64,000 bases of DNA, taken from positions 1 through 64,000 of the forward strand of contig CAYJLV010000011.1 in assembly GCA_964371405.1 (NCBI GenBank). The letters are read 5' to 3'. Numbering within the stretch: the first letter of the stretch is position 1; each line of letters starts with the position of its first letter. This stretch comes from JAMHWF01 sp964371405 (GTDB taxonomy: Bacteria > Pseudomonadota > Gammaproteobacteria > Burkholderiales > Burkholderiaceae_C). A program made the translations under genes and the position numbers. The notes under the pieces are model-generated. The model worked only from the letters and a program-made list of their open reading frames with translations. It searched no databases and was not told where the DNA came from. Shown piece after piece: positions 32,863-41,113 of the stretch.

Positions 32863-33397
32863 GAGCGCCTCCGAGGTTGCGTTGCAGGCCGGTGGCGCCG
32901 ATGCGCGCATCGGGCGTCAGGTCATAGGCGGTGGGCCCGGTGTCCTGCCAGTCCTCAGCGGCGTCGTCGCGGCTGCGCTCGCCGCTGGCGCGAAAGAAGC
33001 GCGCGCACAGGAAGCCCGCGGCCACGGCGCCGGCGAACAGCATCCCGGGCGAGCGGCGGCCCATCGCCTGGGCATCGTCGATCAGGCCGCCGATGTCCTT
33101 GGCGCGCAGGCGACTGCCGAGTTTCTGCACCTGGTCGGCGGCCATCGCAACATAGCGCCCGGCGGCAGCACTGTCGCCGGCCAGGTCGTCGGCCGTGCGG
33201 TGCAGCACCCGGGCCATGCGGTCGGCGCGACCGGCAGCGCTGTCCTTGACGTCGGCAGACGACTGCTTGCCCTGCTCCAGCACGCGCCCGGCCGCGTCGG
33301 CGTGCGCGCGCGCCTCGTCGATCGAACCGGGCAGCCGGCCCGTCGCCGTGCCGATGCTGCCCTGCGTCGAAGGGTTGTCCCGATCCGTCTCGCCCAT
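32849..33397 (-). CDS. Hypothetical membrane-anchored helical protein
   Basis: A 182-aa protein starting MGETDRDNPSTQGSIGTATG, with long helical stretches (EARAHADAAGRVLEQGKQSS, ADQVQKLGSRLRAKD) and one hydrophobic segment (SPGMLFAGAVAAGFLCARFF). The layout resembles nutrient-deprivation-induced or DUF883-like proteins. It overlaps the holin-like gene by 14 bp and opens the three-gene module. The C-terminus is acidic and soluble. Family assignment is tentative. Confidence 0.72.
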   Translation of the reverse strand: MGETDRDNPSTQGSIGTATGRLPGSIDEARAHADAAGRVLEQGKQSSADVKDSAAGRADRMARVLHRTADDLAGDSAAAGRYVAMAADQVQKLGSRLRAKDIGGLIDDAQAMGRRSPGMLFAGAVAAGFLCARFFRASGERSRDDAAEDWQDTGPTAYDLTPDARIGATGLQRNLGGAHGQV

Positions 33398-33477
33398 GGA
33401 ACGCTCCCGCTCGTGAGTGGAAAGCGTCGGCGGCAATCGGCGTGCCGGCGACCGGCCTGCGCCGAGCGGCGCGCGGG

Positions 33478-34590
33478 TCAGCCCGGGGGCTTGCCGCCGC
33501 CGGACGGCGGCGGCGGCCCGGCGTCGTCGGGCGCTGCGATGCGGCCGGGGGCGAAAATGTCCCACACGGCGATGAACATCGCGGCGATCACCGGCCCGAT
33601 CACGAAGCCGTTGATGCCGAAGATCGCCAGCCCGCCGATCGTGGAAACGAGGATGACGTAGTCGGGCATGCGCGTTTCCTTGCCGACGACGACGGGGCGC
33701 AGCACGTTGTCGACCAGCCCGATCACGAACACGCCGTAGGCGACGAGGCCGATGCCCTGCCAGGTGTCGCCGGTGGCGAGGAGGTAGATCGCCGCAGGCA
33801 CCCACACCAGGCCCGCGCCGACCGCCGGCAGCAGCGACAGGATCGCCATCACGGCGGCCCACAGGAGCGCACCGTGGATGCCGAGCACCCAGAACGCGAG
33901 CCCGCCGAGCGTGCCCTGTGCGACGGCGACCAGCACGTTGCCCTTGACGGTGGCGCGGATCACCGTCTTGAACTTGCCGAACAGCTGCTGCTTGTGATCG
34001 CCCTGCAGCGGGATGGCGTGGATCACCTTGCGCGCGAGCAGATGGCCGTCGCGCAGGAAGAAGAACGCGAGATACAGCATCACCGCCAGCCCGACCAGGA
34101 AGGTCAGTGTGTTCTGGCCGACGTCGAGCACCTGCGTGGCGAGGTACTGGCCGACGCGGCCCGCGCTCTCGGCGAGCCGTCGCTGCACGTCGCCCAGGTC
34201 GGCGAGGTCGAAGCGGTCGAGCAGCTCGACGACGGGCTGCGGCAGCGCCGCGACGACGCTCTCGAACACGCGCGCGATGTTGAACTCGCCCGACTGGATG
34301 CGCTGCACCAGGCGCGTGCCCTCGCGCACCAGCGAAACCGCCAGCACGAACAGCGGCAGGATCACCAGCACGATGATGACGACGAGCGCGCCGAGCGCGG
34401 CCCAGTTGCGGCGCCCGCGAAGCCGCTGCAGCATCCAGCGGTTGAGCGGCGCGAACACGATGGCGACGATCACCGCCCACAGCACGGCGCCGTAGAACGG
34501 CAGGAGGATCCAGCCGAAGGCGAGCGTCACGCCGACGAGCAGCAGCATGAGCGCGCGCGACTGCGTGGCGGGCGAGGCGTTCGGCGTCAT
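33478..34590 (-). CDS. AI-2E/PerM-family transporter
   Basis: A 370-aa membrane protein with about eight helices. Recognisable parts are ALMLLLVGVTLAFGWILLPF at the start, the long central amphipathic region (EGTRLVQRIQSGEFNIARVF), VGLAVMLYLAFFFLRDG, and the conserved C-terminal ISGxP-like region here reading LPAVGAGLVWVPAAIYLL and VVGKETRMPDYVILVSTIGG. Relatives transport autoinducer-2 or act as Na+/H+ antiporters. Start ATG 34590 was chosen because the upstream part of the frame is built from a palindromic repeat. Confidence 0.88.
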   Translation of the reverse strand: MTPNASPATQSRALMLLLVGVTLAFGWILLPFYGAVLWAVIVAIVFAPLNRWMLQRLRGRRNWAALGALVVIIVLVILPLFVLAVSLVREGTRLVQRIQSGEFNIARVFESVVAALPQPVVELLDRFDLADLGDVQRRLAESAGRVGQYLATQVLDVGQNTLTFLVGLAVMLYLAFFFLRDGHLLARKVIHAIPLQGDHKQQLFGKFKTVIRATVKGNVLVAVAQGTLGGLAFWVLGIHGALLWAAVMAILSLLPAVGAGLVWVPAAIYLLATGDTWQGIGLVAYGVFVIGLVDNVLRPVVVGKETRMPDYVILVSTIGGLAIFGINGFVIGPVIAAMFIAVWDIFAPGRIAAPDDAGPPPPSGGGKPPG

Positions 34591-34642
34591 GTCAGTGGTC
34601 CATTGCGCTGCGCGCCACCCGCGACGCATGAAACTCGTTGCC

Positions 34643-34667
34643 CCCTCTCCCGCAGGGCGGGAGAGGG
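34643..34667. repeat. Intergenic palindrome, CCCTCTCCCGC arms
   Basis: Arms CCCTCTCCCGC and GCGGGAGAGGG pair perfectly around AGG. It lies upstream of the AI-2E gene in a gap without genes. Together with the next element it forms a pair of related hairpins of the dispersed type common in high-GC proteobacteria. Confidence 0.7.
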
Positions 34668-34713
34668 TCGGGGTGATGGCGGGAGCCGAAGCGCACTGCC
34701 CCCTCATCCCCCG

Positions 34714-34737
34714 CCTTCTCCCGCAAGCGGGAGAAGG
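34714..34737. repeat. Intergenic palindrome, CCTTCTCCCGC arms
   Basis: Arms CCTTCTCCCGC and GCGGGAGAAGG pair perfectly around AA. It lies 46 bp from the previous palindrome and shares the CTCCCGC/GCGGGAG core. It is close to the 3' end of the WYL regulator gene and might also serve to end that transcript. Confidence 0.7.
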
Positions 34738-34787
34738 GGCCGGTACGGCGCTTGCGGCTTCTCATGGGGGCGCAGCGTACACCTCCG

Positions 34788-35768
34788 TCACGCCGACCGC
34801 TCGTAGCGCGCCGCCCCGTGCGCGAGCCGCTCGCGCACGAGCCGGGCCAGCGCCGGCGGCGCCAGCACCTTGACCTGCTCGCCGTGGCGCAGCACGTCCA
34901 TCGCGAGCTCGGTCGCGTCGGCATAGGGCACGCGCAGCGTGAGGCTGCCGTCGGCGGCGAGCGTGGCCTGCTGTTGCGGGTGCCACTGTTCGTGCGCGAC
35001 CCACTGCGCGGCCTCGGCATCGAATTCGAGCACGGCCCACTGCAGCCGCGCGCCGCCGAAGACGCCATAGCCGGCGTCGAGCGCAGCCTCGATTTCGGCG
35101 ACGGGCACGTCGCGCGCCGGCTCGTCGAGCAGCGCGGCATCGCGGATCGCGTCGAGCGCGAAGCGGCGCAGCGCGTCGCTCTCGTGGCACCAGGCGTCGA
35201 GGTACCAGGTGTTGCGGTGGTGCACGAGGCGCTGCGGCGACACCACGCGCTCGGTCTGCTCGCGGCGGCTGCGCACCCAGTAGCTCATGCGCACGCGGCG
35301 GCGGCGCGTCAGCGCCGAGCCGATCAGCTCGAACCAGCGGCTCGCGACCGGACGCCGCGCCGCACCCATGATGCGCACCCGCTGCATCAGCGCCTGCGCA
35401 TCGCTGCCGCCGGCACCGAGCAGGCCGTGCAGCTTGCCGAGCAGCGGCTGCAGGTGGCGCGCCAGCACGCCGCCCTCGTCGAGGCCCTGCACCAGCTGGT
35501 GCATCGTCAGCAGCGCGTGGATCTCGGGCTCGCTGAACCATACGCCGGGCAGTTCGTGGCGCACGTCGCGCGCGCCGGCCTGCAGGCGGTAGCCGTTGTC
35601 GTCGCGGTCGTAGACGATCGGCGCGTCGAGCCGCGAACGCAGGTACTCGAGGTCGCGCTTCAACGTGGCGCGACTGACGCCGAGCTCGTCGAGCAACGCG
35701 GCGAAGCTGACGCAGCCGCGGTTGCGGATCAGCGTCTCGATCTTGTAGAAGCGCTCGGTGCGGTCCAT
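34788..35768 (-). CDS. WYL-domain transcriptional regulator (YafY type)
   Basis: A 326-aa regulator. The N-terminal HTH_11 domain is MDRTERFYKIETLIRNRG and LLDELGVSRATLKRDLEYLR. The central WYL domain includes RMSYWVRSRREQTERVVSPQ and HHRNTWYLDAWCHESDALRRF, and the C-terminal WCX region ends at LVRERLAHGAARYERSA. WYL proteins sense ligands or nucleic acid and often control defence or DNA-damage genes. Its start overlaps the stop of the upstream ATPase gene (TGATG), so both are translated from one message. Confidence 0.9.
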   Translation of the reverse strand: MDRTERFYKIETLIRNRGCVSFAALLDELGVSRATLKRDLEYLRSRLDAPIVYDRDDNGYRLQAGARDVRHELPGVWFSEPEIHALLTMHQLVQGLDEGGVLARHLQPLLGKLHGLLGAGGSDAQALMQRVRIMGAARRPVASRWFELIGSALTRRRRVRMSYWVRSRREQTERVVSPQRLVHHRNTWYLDAWCHESDALRRFALDAIRDAALLDEPARDVPVAEIEAALDAGYGVFGGARLQWAVLEFDAEAAQWVAHEQWHPQQQATLAADGSLTLRVPYADATELAMDVLRHGEQVKVLAPPALARLVRERLAHGAARYERSA

Positions 35769-36937
35769 CAGGGCTCCCGCAGGGCCAGCAGCGCGTCGCG
35801 CCAGTGCGCGGCCATCGCGCCGCCGACCGTTTGGTTGCCCGGCGCCGCGCTGATCAGCAGGCCCGTGCCGCGCCGCGCCTGCGCCGCGTGGCGCTGCCAG
35901 GTCTCGAGGCTGCGCAGCCATTCGGGCTGGAATGTCGCGCCCGACTTCATCTCGATGGGCCACAGCTCGCCGGCGCGCTCGACGAGCAGGTCGACCTCGT
36001 TGCCTATGTTGTCGCGCCAGAAGTACATGGCGTTGCCGACGCCGTGGTTGCGGCAGTACTTCAGGTACTCGGTGACGAGCAGGTTCTCGAACAGCGCGCC
36101 GCGCATCGGGTGCGTGTTCATCGCCGCGGCGTCGGTCACGCCGAGCAGCCAGGCGGCGAGGCCCGTGTCGTGAAAGTAGAGCTTGGGCGTCTTGACCAGC
36201 CGCTTGCCGAAGTTCGTGTGATACGGCGGCAGGCGGAACACGACGTAGCTCGCCTCCAGCACGGCGAGCCAGTCGCGCGCCGTGGTCTGCGCGATGCCCA
36301 GGTCGCCGGCCAGCGCGTTGAGGTTGAGCAGCTGGCCGGTGCGCGCCGCCATCATGCGCATGCAGCGCTGGAACAGCAGCAGGTCGGCGACGCGGCTGAT
36401 CTGGCGCACGTCGCGCTCGACGTAGGTGGCGACGTAGCCGGCGTGCCATTCGGCGTGCGGCACGTCGCGGTCGAACAGCGCCGGGTAGGCGCCGGTGACG
36501 AGGCACTCGTCGAGGCTCATGCGCGCGAAGCGCTGCGGCGCCTCGGCATAGGCCAGCGGCAGCAACTCCAGGTAGCCGGCGCGCCCGGCCAGGCTCTGGC
36601 TGACGGCTTGCGACAGCAGCAGGTTCTGCGAGCCGGCGAGCACCCAGCGGCCCATGCCGCGCCCGGCGTCGACCGCCGTCTGCAGGTACGACAGCAGCTG
36701 CGGCACGCGCTGCACCTCGTCGACGACGACACCGCCTGCGTGCTGCGCGAGAAAGCCGCGCGGGTCGGCAGCGACCCGCTCGCGCACGTCCGGGTCTTCG
36801 AGCGAGACCCAGGCGTGGCCGGGGAACGCCGCGCGCGCCAGCGTCGTCTTGCCCGACTGGCGCGGCCCCGTCAGCACGACGACCGGGAAGCCGCGCGCGA
36901 GACGCAGCAGCCGGGCGAGGGCATGGCGCCCGATCAC
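35768..36937 (-). CDS. AAA_14/DUF4143 ATPase
   Basis: A 389-aa protein. The AAA_14 domain has Walker A GPRQSGKT (24-31) and Walker B VVVDEVQRVPQLL. The C-terminal DUF4143 domain includes YVERDVRQISRVADLLLFQ, FHDTGLAAWLLGV, FENLLVTEYLK and FWRDNIGNEVDLLVE, the last resembling a restriction-nuclease-like core (D and E...K in LWPIEMKSG). The start is a GTG at 36937. The role of this common family is not settled. The coupling to a WYL regulator and an inverted repeat just upstream suggest a self-regulated two-gene module. Confidence 0.88.
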   Translation of the reverse strand: MIGRHALARLLRLARGFPVVVLTGPRQSGKTTLARAAFPGHAWVSLEDPDVRERVAADPRGFLAQHAGGVVVDEVQRVPQLLSYLQTAVDAGRGMGRWVLAGSQNLLLSQAVSQSLAGRAGYLELLPLAYAEAPQRFARMSLDECLVTGAYPALFDRDVPHAEWHAGYVATYVERDVRQISRVADLLLFQRCMRMMAARTGQLLNLNALAGDLGIAQTTARDWLAVLEASYVVFRLPPYHTNFGKRLVKTPKLYFHDTGLAAWLLGVTDAAAMNTHPMRGALFENLLVTEYLKYCRNHGVGNAMYFWRDNIGNEVDLLVERAGELWPIEMKSGATFQPEWLRSLETWQRHAAQARRGTGLLISAAPGNQTVGGAMAAHWRDALLALREP

Positions 36938-36947
36938 AGATTTGCTG

Positions 36948-36968
36948 TTTCAGCTTTCATTGCTGAAA
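36948..36968. promoter_or_regulatory. Inverted repeat upstream of the AAA/WYL module
   Basis: TTTCAGC and GCTGAAA are perfect complements separated by 7 bp, 11 bp upstream of the GTG start at 36937. The segment is strikingly AT-rich for this genome, as expected of a promoter. It is the best candidate site for autoregulation by the WYL protein. Confidence 0.45.
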
Positions 36969-36993
36969 TTGTAAACCCGGCGTGGCGCTGCAC

Positions 36994-37263
36994 CTACTTG
37001 TAGGTGACGCGCGACTTCGGCACGCCGTAGGTGTCGCCGTCCTGGAACCACATCCAGACGTGGTCGTGCAGCTCGAACCAGCAGCCGCGCACGGGGCCGT
37101 TCGCGTCGAGGTAGAGCGCCGAGGCCGTGCCCTGCGGGCAGTCGCGCCGGTCGTCGAATAGCACGATCCCGGCGCCGTTGCCGGCGATGCTGCCGATCTC
37201 CCGCGCCGCGGCGGCGCCGGCGAAGATCGCGGCGAAGGCGAACAGGGCGGCGTGCTTCGTCAT
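36994..37263 (-). CDS. Small exported protein, unknown function
   Basis: An 89-aa protein with a signal peptide (MTKHAALFAFAAIFAGAAAA). The mature part, about 68 aa, has two Cys (DCPQGTASAL and VRGCWFELHD) that could form a disulfide, and aromatic residues in HDHVWMWFQDGDTYG. I do not recognise the family. It lies upstream of the AAA/WYL module on the same strand but is separated from it by the AT-rich promoter-like gap. Confidence 0.65.
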   Translation of the reverse strand: MTKHAALFAFAAIFAGAAAAREIGSIAGNGAGIVLFDDRRDCPQGTASALYLDANGPVRGCWFELHDHVWMWFQDGDTYGVPKSRVTYK

Positions 37264-37447
37264 CGGAGTTCATTGTCCTTCATGCCTGCACAGCGACGCG
37301 ACGCCGGCCGACAGGCGCCGCCGCCAGCCGCACGCTGCCGCCGGGCCTGCCGGGCGCGGGCCGGCACGGCAGGCTCACGCCATGAGCCACCGGCTTTCGA
37401 CACTGGGTGTGCCGGGGTCGTCCCGGTGTCGCCCGAAGGAAGCCGCC

Positions 37448-38632
37448 ATGTCCGCCACCGCCCCGCTGCCCACCACCGCCCCGCTGCCTGTCGCCGTCCC
37501 GCAAGCCACCCCGCCCGCCCGCGCCCCGCGAGCGATCTCGCCTGCCGGCTGCGCCTTCGAGGCCGCCGGCTTCGAGATCGGCTGGGACCACGCCCACCAC
37601 CGCGTCGTGCCGCCGGCCGAACATCTGCACGCCGACCATCCGGTGCGCCAGGGCTGGCAGGCCGGCCAGGCCGTGTTCGGTGCACGCACGCTGCGCGCCA
37701 CGCCGCAGGTGCGCAAGTGGCTGCAACTGCGCCTGAACGCCTGGCTGCGCGGGCGCACCTTCGAGGGCGTGCAGGTCACACCGCATTTCCTCAAGCAGAT
37801 CGAGGCGTCCGTATGCCCGATCACGCGCGAGACGCTGACGCATGCGACCGGCCTGCCGGGCGACGCATCGGTCGACCGCGTCAACAACGACGCCGGCTAC
37901 GCCGCCGGCAACCTGGCGGTGATGAGCGTGCGCGCCAACGCCGCGAAGTCGGGCTACGGCTGGGACGACGCGCTCGGCTTCGTGCAGCAGATCGAGCGCG
38001 GCGCGCTCGGGCAGATCGACGGCCTCGATGCCGCTGCCTGGTCGCGGCTGGCCGTGCTGATGTCGTTCACAACGCCGCTGGCGCACGAGCAGGCCGCCTG
38101 CCTGCCGCTGCTCGTGCTGCCGCCGAACCGGCTGCGCCTGCTCAACGCCGTGCAGGCGCTGCAGGTGCTGCTGACGCTGCAGTTCACGCGCCCGCACGCC
38201 GGCCGCCGCATCGCCGAACTGGCCGCCGCGATGCCGGACGCCGATGCGCGCACCGCGTATCAGGTCTTCATGCACACGCTCCTGGCGCGCCGCGTCGCGG
38301 CCGGTCCGCAGATCGAAGGCGCCGCGCTGCGCCGCGCGCTGGAAGACGCCTGGACGCACCCGCTCGTCGTGCGCCGCTGGCAGCGCCTCGCGCTGCGCCT
38401 GACGGCAGCCGACTGCGAACGCCTGGTCGAGCGCGCCTGCCGCCGCGGCCTGGCCGGCCGCGACTGCCGCTGGCTGCCGCTGGCCGCGGCGACCGAGGGC
38501 TGGGCGTTGGAGACGCGGGGCTATGTGGCCGGGAGCGCCGTCCGCGCCCCGGCCGCGTCGCAAGTCGCGCCGCAACCGTCCGCGGTGCGGCTGCAGCCGC
38601 CCGCGCCGCCGCAGGCCGTGCTGTTCGCTTGA
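37448..38632 (+). CDS. HNH-like nuclease-motif protein, otherwise unknown
   Basis: A 394-aa protein starting at ATG 37448, with GAAGGAAG upstream. The N-terminus is Pro/Ala-rich and low in complexity. A central segment has CPIT (123-126), SVDRVNNDAGYAAGNLAVMS (141-160) and VRANAAKSG. This is the D-R-x-N-x-x-x-G-Y-x-x-x-N pattern of phage-type HNH proteins, but the usual HH pair is not obvious, so activity is uncertain. The C-terminal 200 residues are helical and unassigned. The gene stands alone, convergent with parE. Confidence 0.7.
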   Translation: MSATAPLPTTAPLPVAVPQATPPARAPRAISPAGCAFEAAGFEIGWDHAHHRVVPPAEHLHADHPVRQGWQAGQAVFGARTLRATPQVRKWLQLRLNAWLRGRTFEGVQVTPHFLKQIEASVCPITRETLTHATGLPGDASVDRVNNDAGYAAGNLAVMSVRANAAKSGYGWDDALGFVQQIERGALGQIDGLDAAAWSRLAVLMSFTTPLAHEQAACLPLLVLPPNRLRLLNAVQALQVLLTLQFTRPHAGRRIAELAAAMPDADARTAYQVFMHTLLARRVAAGPQIEGAALRRALEDAWTHPLVVRRWQRLALRLTAADCERLVERACRRGLAGRDCRWLPLAAATEGWALETRGYVAGSAVRAPAASQVAPQPSAVRLQPPAPPQAVLFA

Positions 38633-38636
38633 GCGC

Positions 38637-40610
38637 TCAGACGTCGATCTCGACTTCGTCGGCGCGAGCCTCCATCAGCTCGCGCCGCGACGCGGCCTCG
38701 CCCTTGCCCATGAGCTTGTTGAGCGCGCCGGCCGTCTCGCCGAAGCCGGGTTCGCCGTAGGCCACCTGGAGCAGGCGCCGCGTGTCGGGCGCGAGCGTCG
38801 TCTCCCACAACTGCTCGGCGCTCATCTCGCCCAGGCCCTTGAAGCGGCTGATGCTCCACGCTCCCTCGCGGCAGCCTTCCTTGCGCAGCTTGTCGAGCGT
38901 GGCCGTGAGCTCGCCCTCGTCGAGCGCATACATCTTGGCCGCCGGCTTCCTGCCGCGCGCCGGCGCATCGACGCGAAACAGCGGCGGCTTGGCGACGTAG
39001 ATGTGCCCCTGCTCGATCAGCCTGGGGAAGTGGCGGAAGAACAGCGTCAGCAGCAGCACCTGGATGTGCGAGCCGTCGACGTCGGCGTCGGAGAGGATGC
39101 AGACCTTGCCGTAGCGCAGGCCCGTGAGATCGGGCGCGTCGTTCTCGCCGTGCGGGTCGACGCCGATCGCGACGGCGATGTCGTGGATCTCGTTGTTGGC
39201 GAACAGGCGGTCGCGCTCGACCTCCCACGAGTTGAGCACCTTGCCGCGCAGCGGCAGCACCGCCTGCGTCTCCTTGTCGCGGCCCATCTTGGCGCTGCCG
39301 CCGGCCGAGTCGCCCTCGACGAGAAAGAGTTCGTTGAGCGCAATGTCGCGGCTCTCGCAGTCCGTCAGCTTGCCGGGCAGCACGGCGACGCCCGAGCCCT
39401 TGCGCTTCTCCACCTTCTGGCTCGCGCGCTGGCGCGTCTGCGCCTGTCGGATCACCAGCTCGGCGAGCTTCTTGCCGTGCTCGACGTGCTGGTTGAGCCA
39501 CAGCTCGAGCGGCGGCTTGGCGTACGACGACACCAGGCGCAGCGCGTCGCGCGAATTGAGCCGCTCCTTGATCTGGCCCTGGAACTGCGGGTCGAGCACC
39601 TTGGCTGACAGCACGAACGATGCGCGCGAGAACACGTCGTCGGGCATCAGCTTGACGCCCTTGGGCAGCAGCGAGTGCATCTCGATGAAGGCCTTGATCG
39701 CGCCGAACAGCCCCTCCTTCAGCCCGGCTTCGTGCGTGCCGCCGGCCACCGTGGGGATCAGGTTGACGTAGCTCTCGCGCACCGGCGCGCCGTCTTCCGT
39801 GAAGGCCACGCACCACGCGGCGCCCTCGCCTTCGGCGAAGTTCTCGCTCTCGCCGTCGCTCGCGTACTGCTCGCCTTCAAACAGCGGGATCAGCGGGTCG
39901 GCCGGCAGCGTCTGCATCAGGTAGTCGCGCAGGCCGCCCTTGTAGGCCCAAGTCTGCGTCTCGCCCGACTTTGCGACCGTGAGCGTGACGGTGACGCCGG
40001 GCATCAGCACGGCCTTGCTGCGCAGCAGGTGCGTGAGTTCCGCCTTCGGCAGCTCGGCGCTGTCGAAATATTTCGCGTCGGGCCACACGCGCACCGTCGT
40101 GCCCTGCTTGCGGTCGCCAGCCGCGGCCTTGCGTGTCTTCAGCGGCTCGACCACGTCGCCGCCGGCGAACGCCAGCGTCGCGACCTGGCCTTCGCGGTAG
40201 ACGGTGACCTCGAGCCGCTTCGCGAGCGCATTGGTGACGCTCACGCCCACGCCGTGCAGGCCGCCCGAGAAGCTGTAGGCGCCGCCCGCGCCCTTGTCGA
40301 ACTTGCCGCCGGCGTGCAGTCGCGTGAACACGATCTCGACGACGGACACCTGTTCCTCGGGGTGCAGGCCGAACGGGATGCCGCGGCCGTCGTCCTCGAC
40401 GCCGACCGAGCCGTCGGCATGCAGCGTCAGCGCGATGCGCCGGCCGTGGCCGGCGAGCGCTTCGTCGGCCGCGTTGTCGAGCACCTCCTGCACGACGTGC
40501 AGCGGGTTGTCGGTGCGGGTGTACATGCCCGGGCGCTGCTTGACGGGCTCGAGACCCTTCAAGACGCGGATCGAGGCCTCGGCGTAACTGCTGGAAGCTT
40601 TGGTGGCCAT
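38637..40610 (-). CDS. parE: DNA topoisomerase IV subunit B
   Basis: ATPase subunit partnering ParC. The 657-aa length is normal. The GHKL fold has E42 and N46 (QEVLDNAADEA), EDDGRGIPFG and GGLHGVGVSVTNAL. The TOPRIM domain has LVEGDSAGGSAKMGRD and ILSDADVDGSHI, and the C-terminus includes SRFKGLGEMSAEQLWETT. I chose ATG 40610 (MATKASSSYAEASIRVLKGL), which is the family N-terminus; a start at 40655 arises from a duplicated start region. It is separated from parC by about 14 kb. Confidence 0.95.
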   Translation of the reverse strand: MATKASSSYAEASIRVLKGLEPVKQRPGMYTRTDNPLHVVQEVLDNAADEALAGHGRRIALTLHADGSVGVEDDGRGIPFGLHPEEQVSVVEIVFTRLHAGGKFDKGAGGAYSFSGGLHGVGVSVTNALAKRLEVTVYREGQVATLAFAGGDVVEPLKTRKAAAGDRKQGTTVRVWPDAKYFDSAELPKAELTHLLRSKAVLMPGVTVTLTVAKSGETQTWAYKGGLRDYLMQTLPADPLIPLFEGEQYASDGESENFAEGEGAAWCVAFTEDGAPVRESYVNLIPTVAGGTHEAGLKEGLFGAIKAFIEMHSLLPKGVKLMPDDVFSRASFVLSAKVLDPQFQGQIKERLNSRDALRLVSSYAKPPLELWLNQHVEHGKKLAELVIRQAQTRQRASQKVEKRKGSGVAVLPGKLTDCESRDIALNELFLVEGDSAGGSAKMGRDKETQAVLPLRGKVLNSWEVERDRLFANNEIHDIAVAIGVDPHGENDAPDLTGLRYGKVCILSDADVDGSHIQVLLLTLFFRHFPRLIEQGHIYVAKPPLFRVDAPARGRKPAAKMYALDEGELTATLDKLRKEGCREGAWSISRFKGLGEMSAEQLWETTLAPDTRRLLQVAYGEPGFGETAGALNKLMGKGEAASRRELMEARADEVEIDV

Positions 40611-40650
40611 GGGCGGGGATTCTAGGAGCCTTGAAAAGGTGGCCATGGGC
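40602..40650. repeat. 13-bp direct repeat spanning the parE start
   Basis: GGTGGCCATGGGC occurs at 40602-40614 and again at 40638-40650. On the minus strand this places a second MAT-encoding start 15 codons upstream of the real parE start. It looks like a small local duplication in the divergent gap between parE and the next regulator gene. Confidence 0.6.
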
Positions 40651-40689
40651 TCCATCTGCCATCCAAATGGAATCCATCAGGAAGGAATC

Positions 40690-41100
40690 GTGAGCACAGA
40701 ACTCGTCAGCAAGACAGCCGATACCGAGAAAGTCAGCATCAACCTGGGCGTCGTCGATCTCGGCCAGATCGACCTGCTGGTGCAGGAGCGCTTCTATACG
40801 AACCGCACCGACTTCATCCGCACGGCGATCCGCAACCAGCTCGCCGCGCACGCCGATGTCGTGCGGCAGACGGTCTCGCGCAAATCGATCGTTCTGGGGC
40901 TGCAACACTATGAGCGCGCCGAACTCGAGCGGCTGCAGGCCGCCGGGCAGACGCTGCGCATCCGCGTTCTCGGGCTGGCGAGCATTGCCGCCGACGTGCC
41001 CCCCGAGCTGGCGCGCGCGACGATCGAATCGGTGCACGTGCTCGGCGTGCTGCAGGCGAGCCCGGCGGTCAAGGACGCGCTGGCCGGCCGCATCCGCTGA
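40690..41100 (+). CDS. Ribbon-helix-helix (CopG-like) regulator
   Basis: A 136-aa protein. The N-terminal region has the RHH pattern: VSINLGVVDLGQIDLLVQER as strand and helix, then TNRTDFIRTAIRNQLAAHAD as the second helix. The remaining residues (ESVHVLGVLQASPAVKDALAG) may form an effector or partner surface. The start is GTG 40690 with GGAAGGAA upstream; earlier in-frame ATGs lie in the duplicated parE start region. It precedes the esterase gene by 13 bp, an arrangement that suggests control of the esterase (inference). Confidence 0.75.
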   Translation: MSTELVSKTADTEKVSINLGVVDLGQIDLLVQERFYTNRTDFIRTAIRNQLAAHADVVRQTVSRKSIVLGLQHYERAELERLQAAGQTLRIRVLGLASIAADVPPELARATIESVHVLGVLQASPAVKDALAGRIR

Positions 41101-41113
41101 TCCGGTGTCCCGA

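Noticed and set aside
34643..34737. CRISPR-like repeat pair
   Set aside because: Only two imperfect copies, each palindromic, with no spacer regularity and no cas genes in the window.
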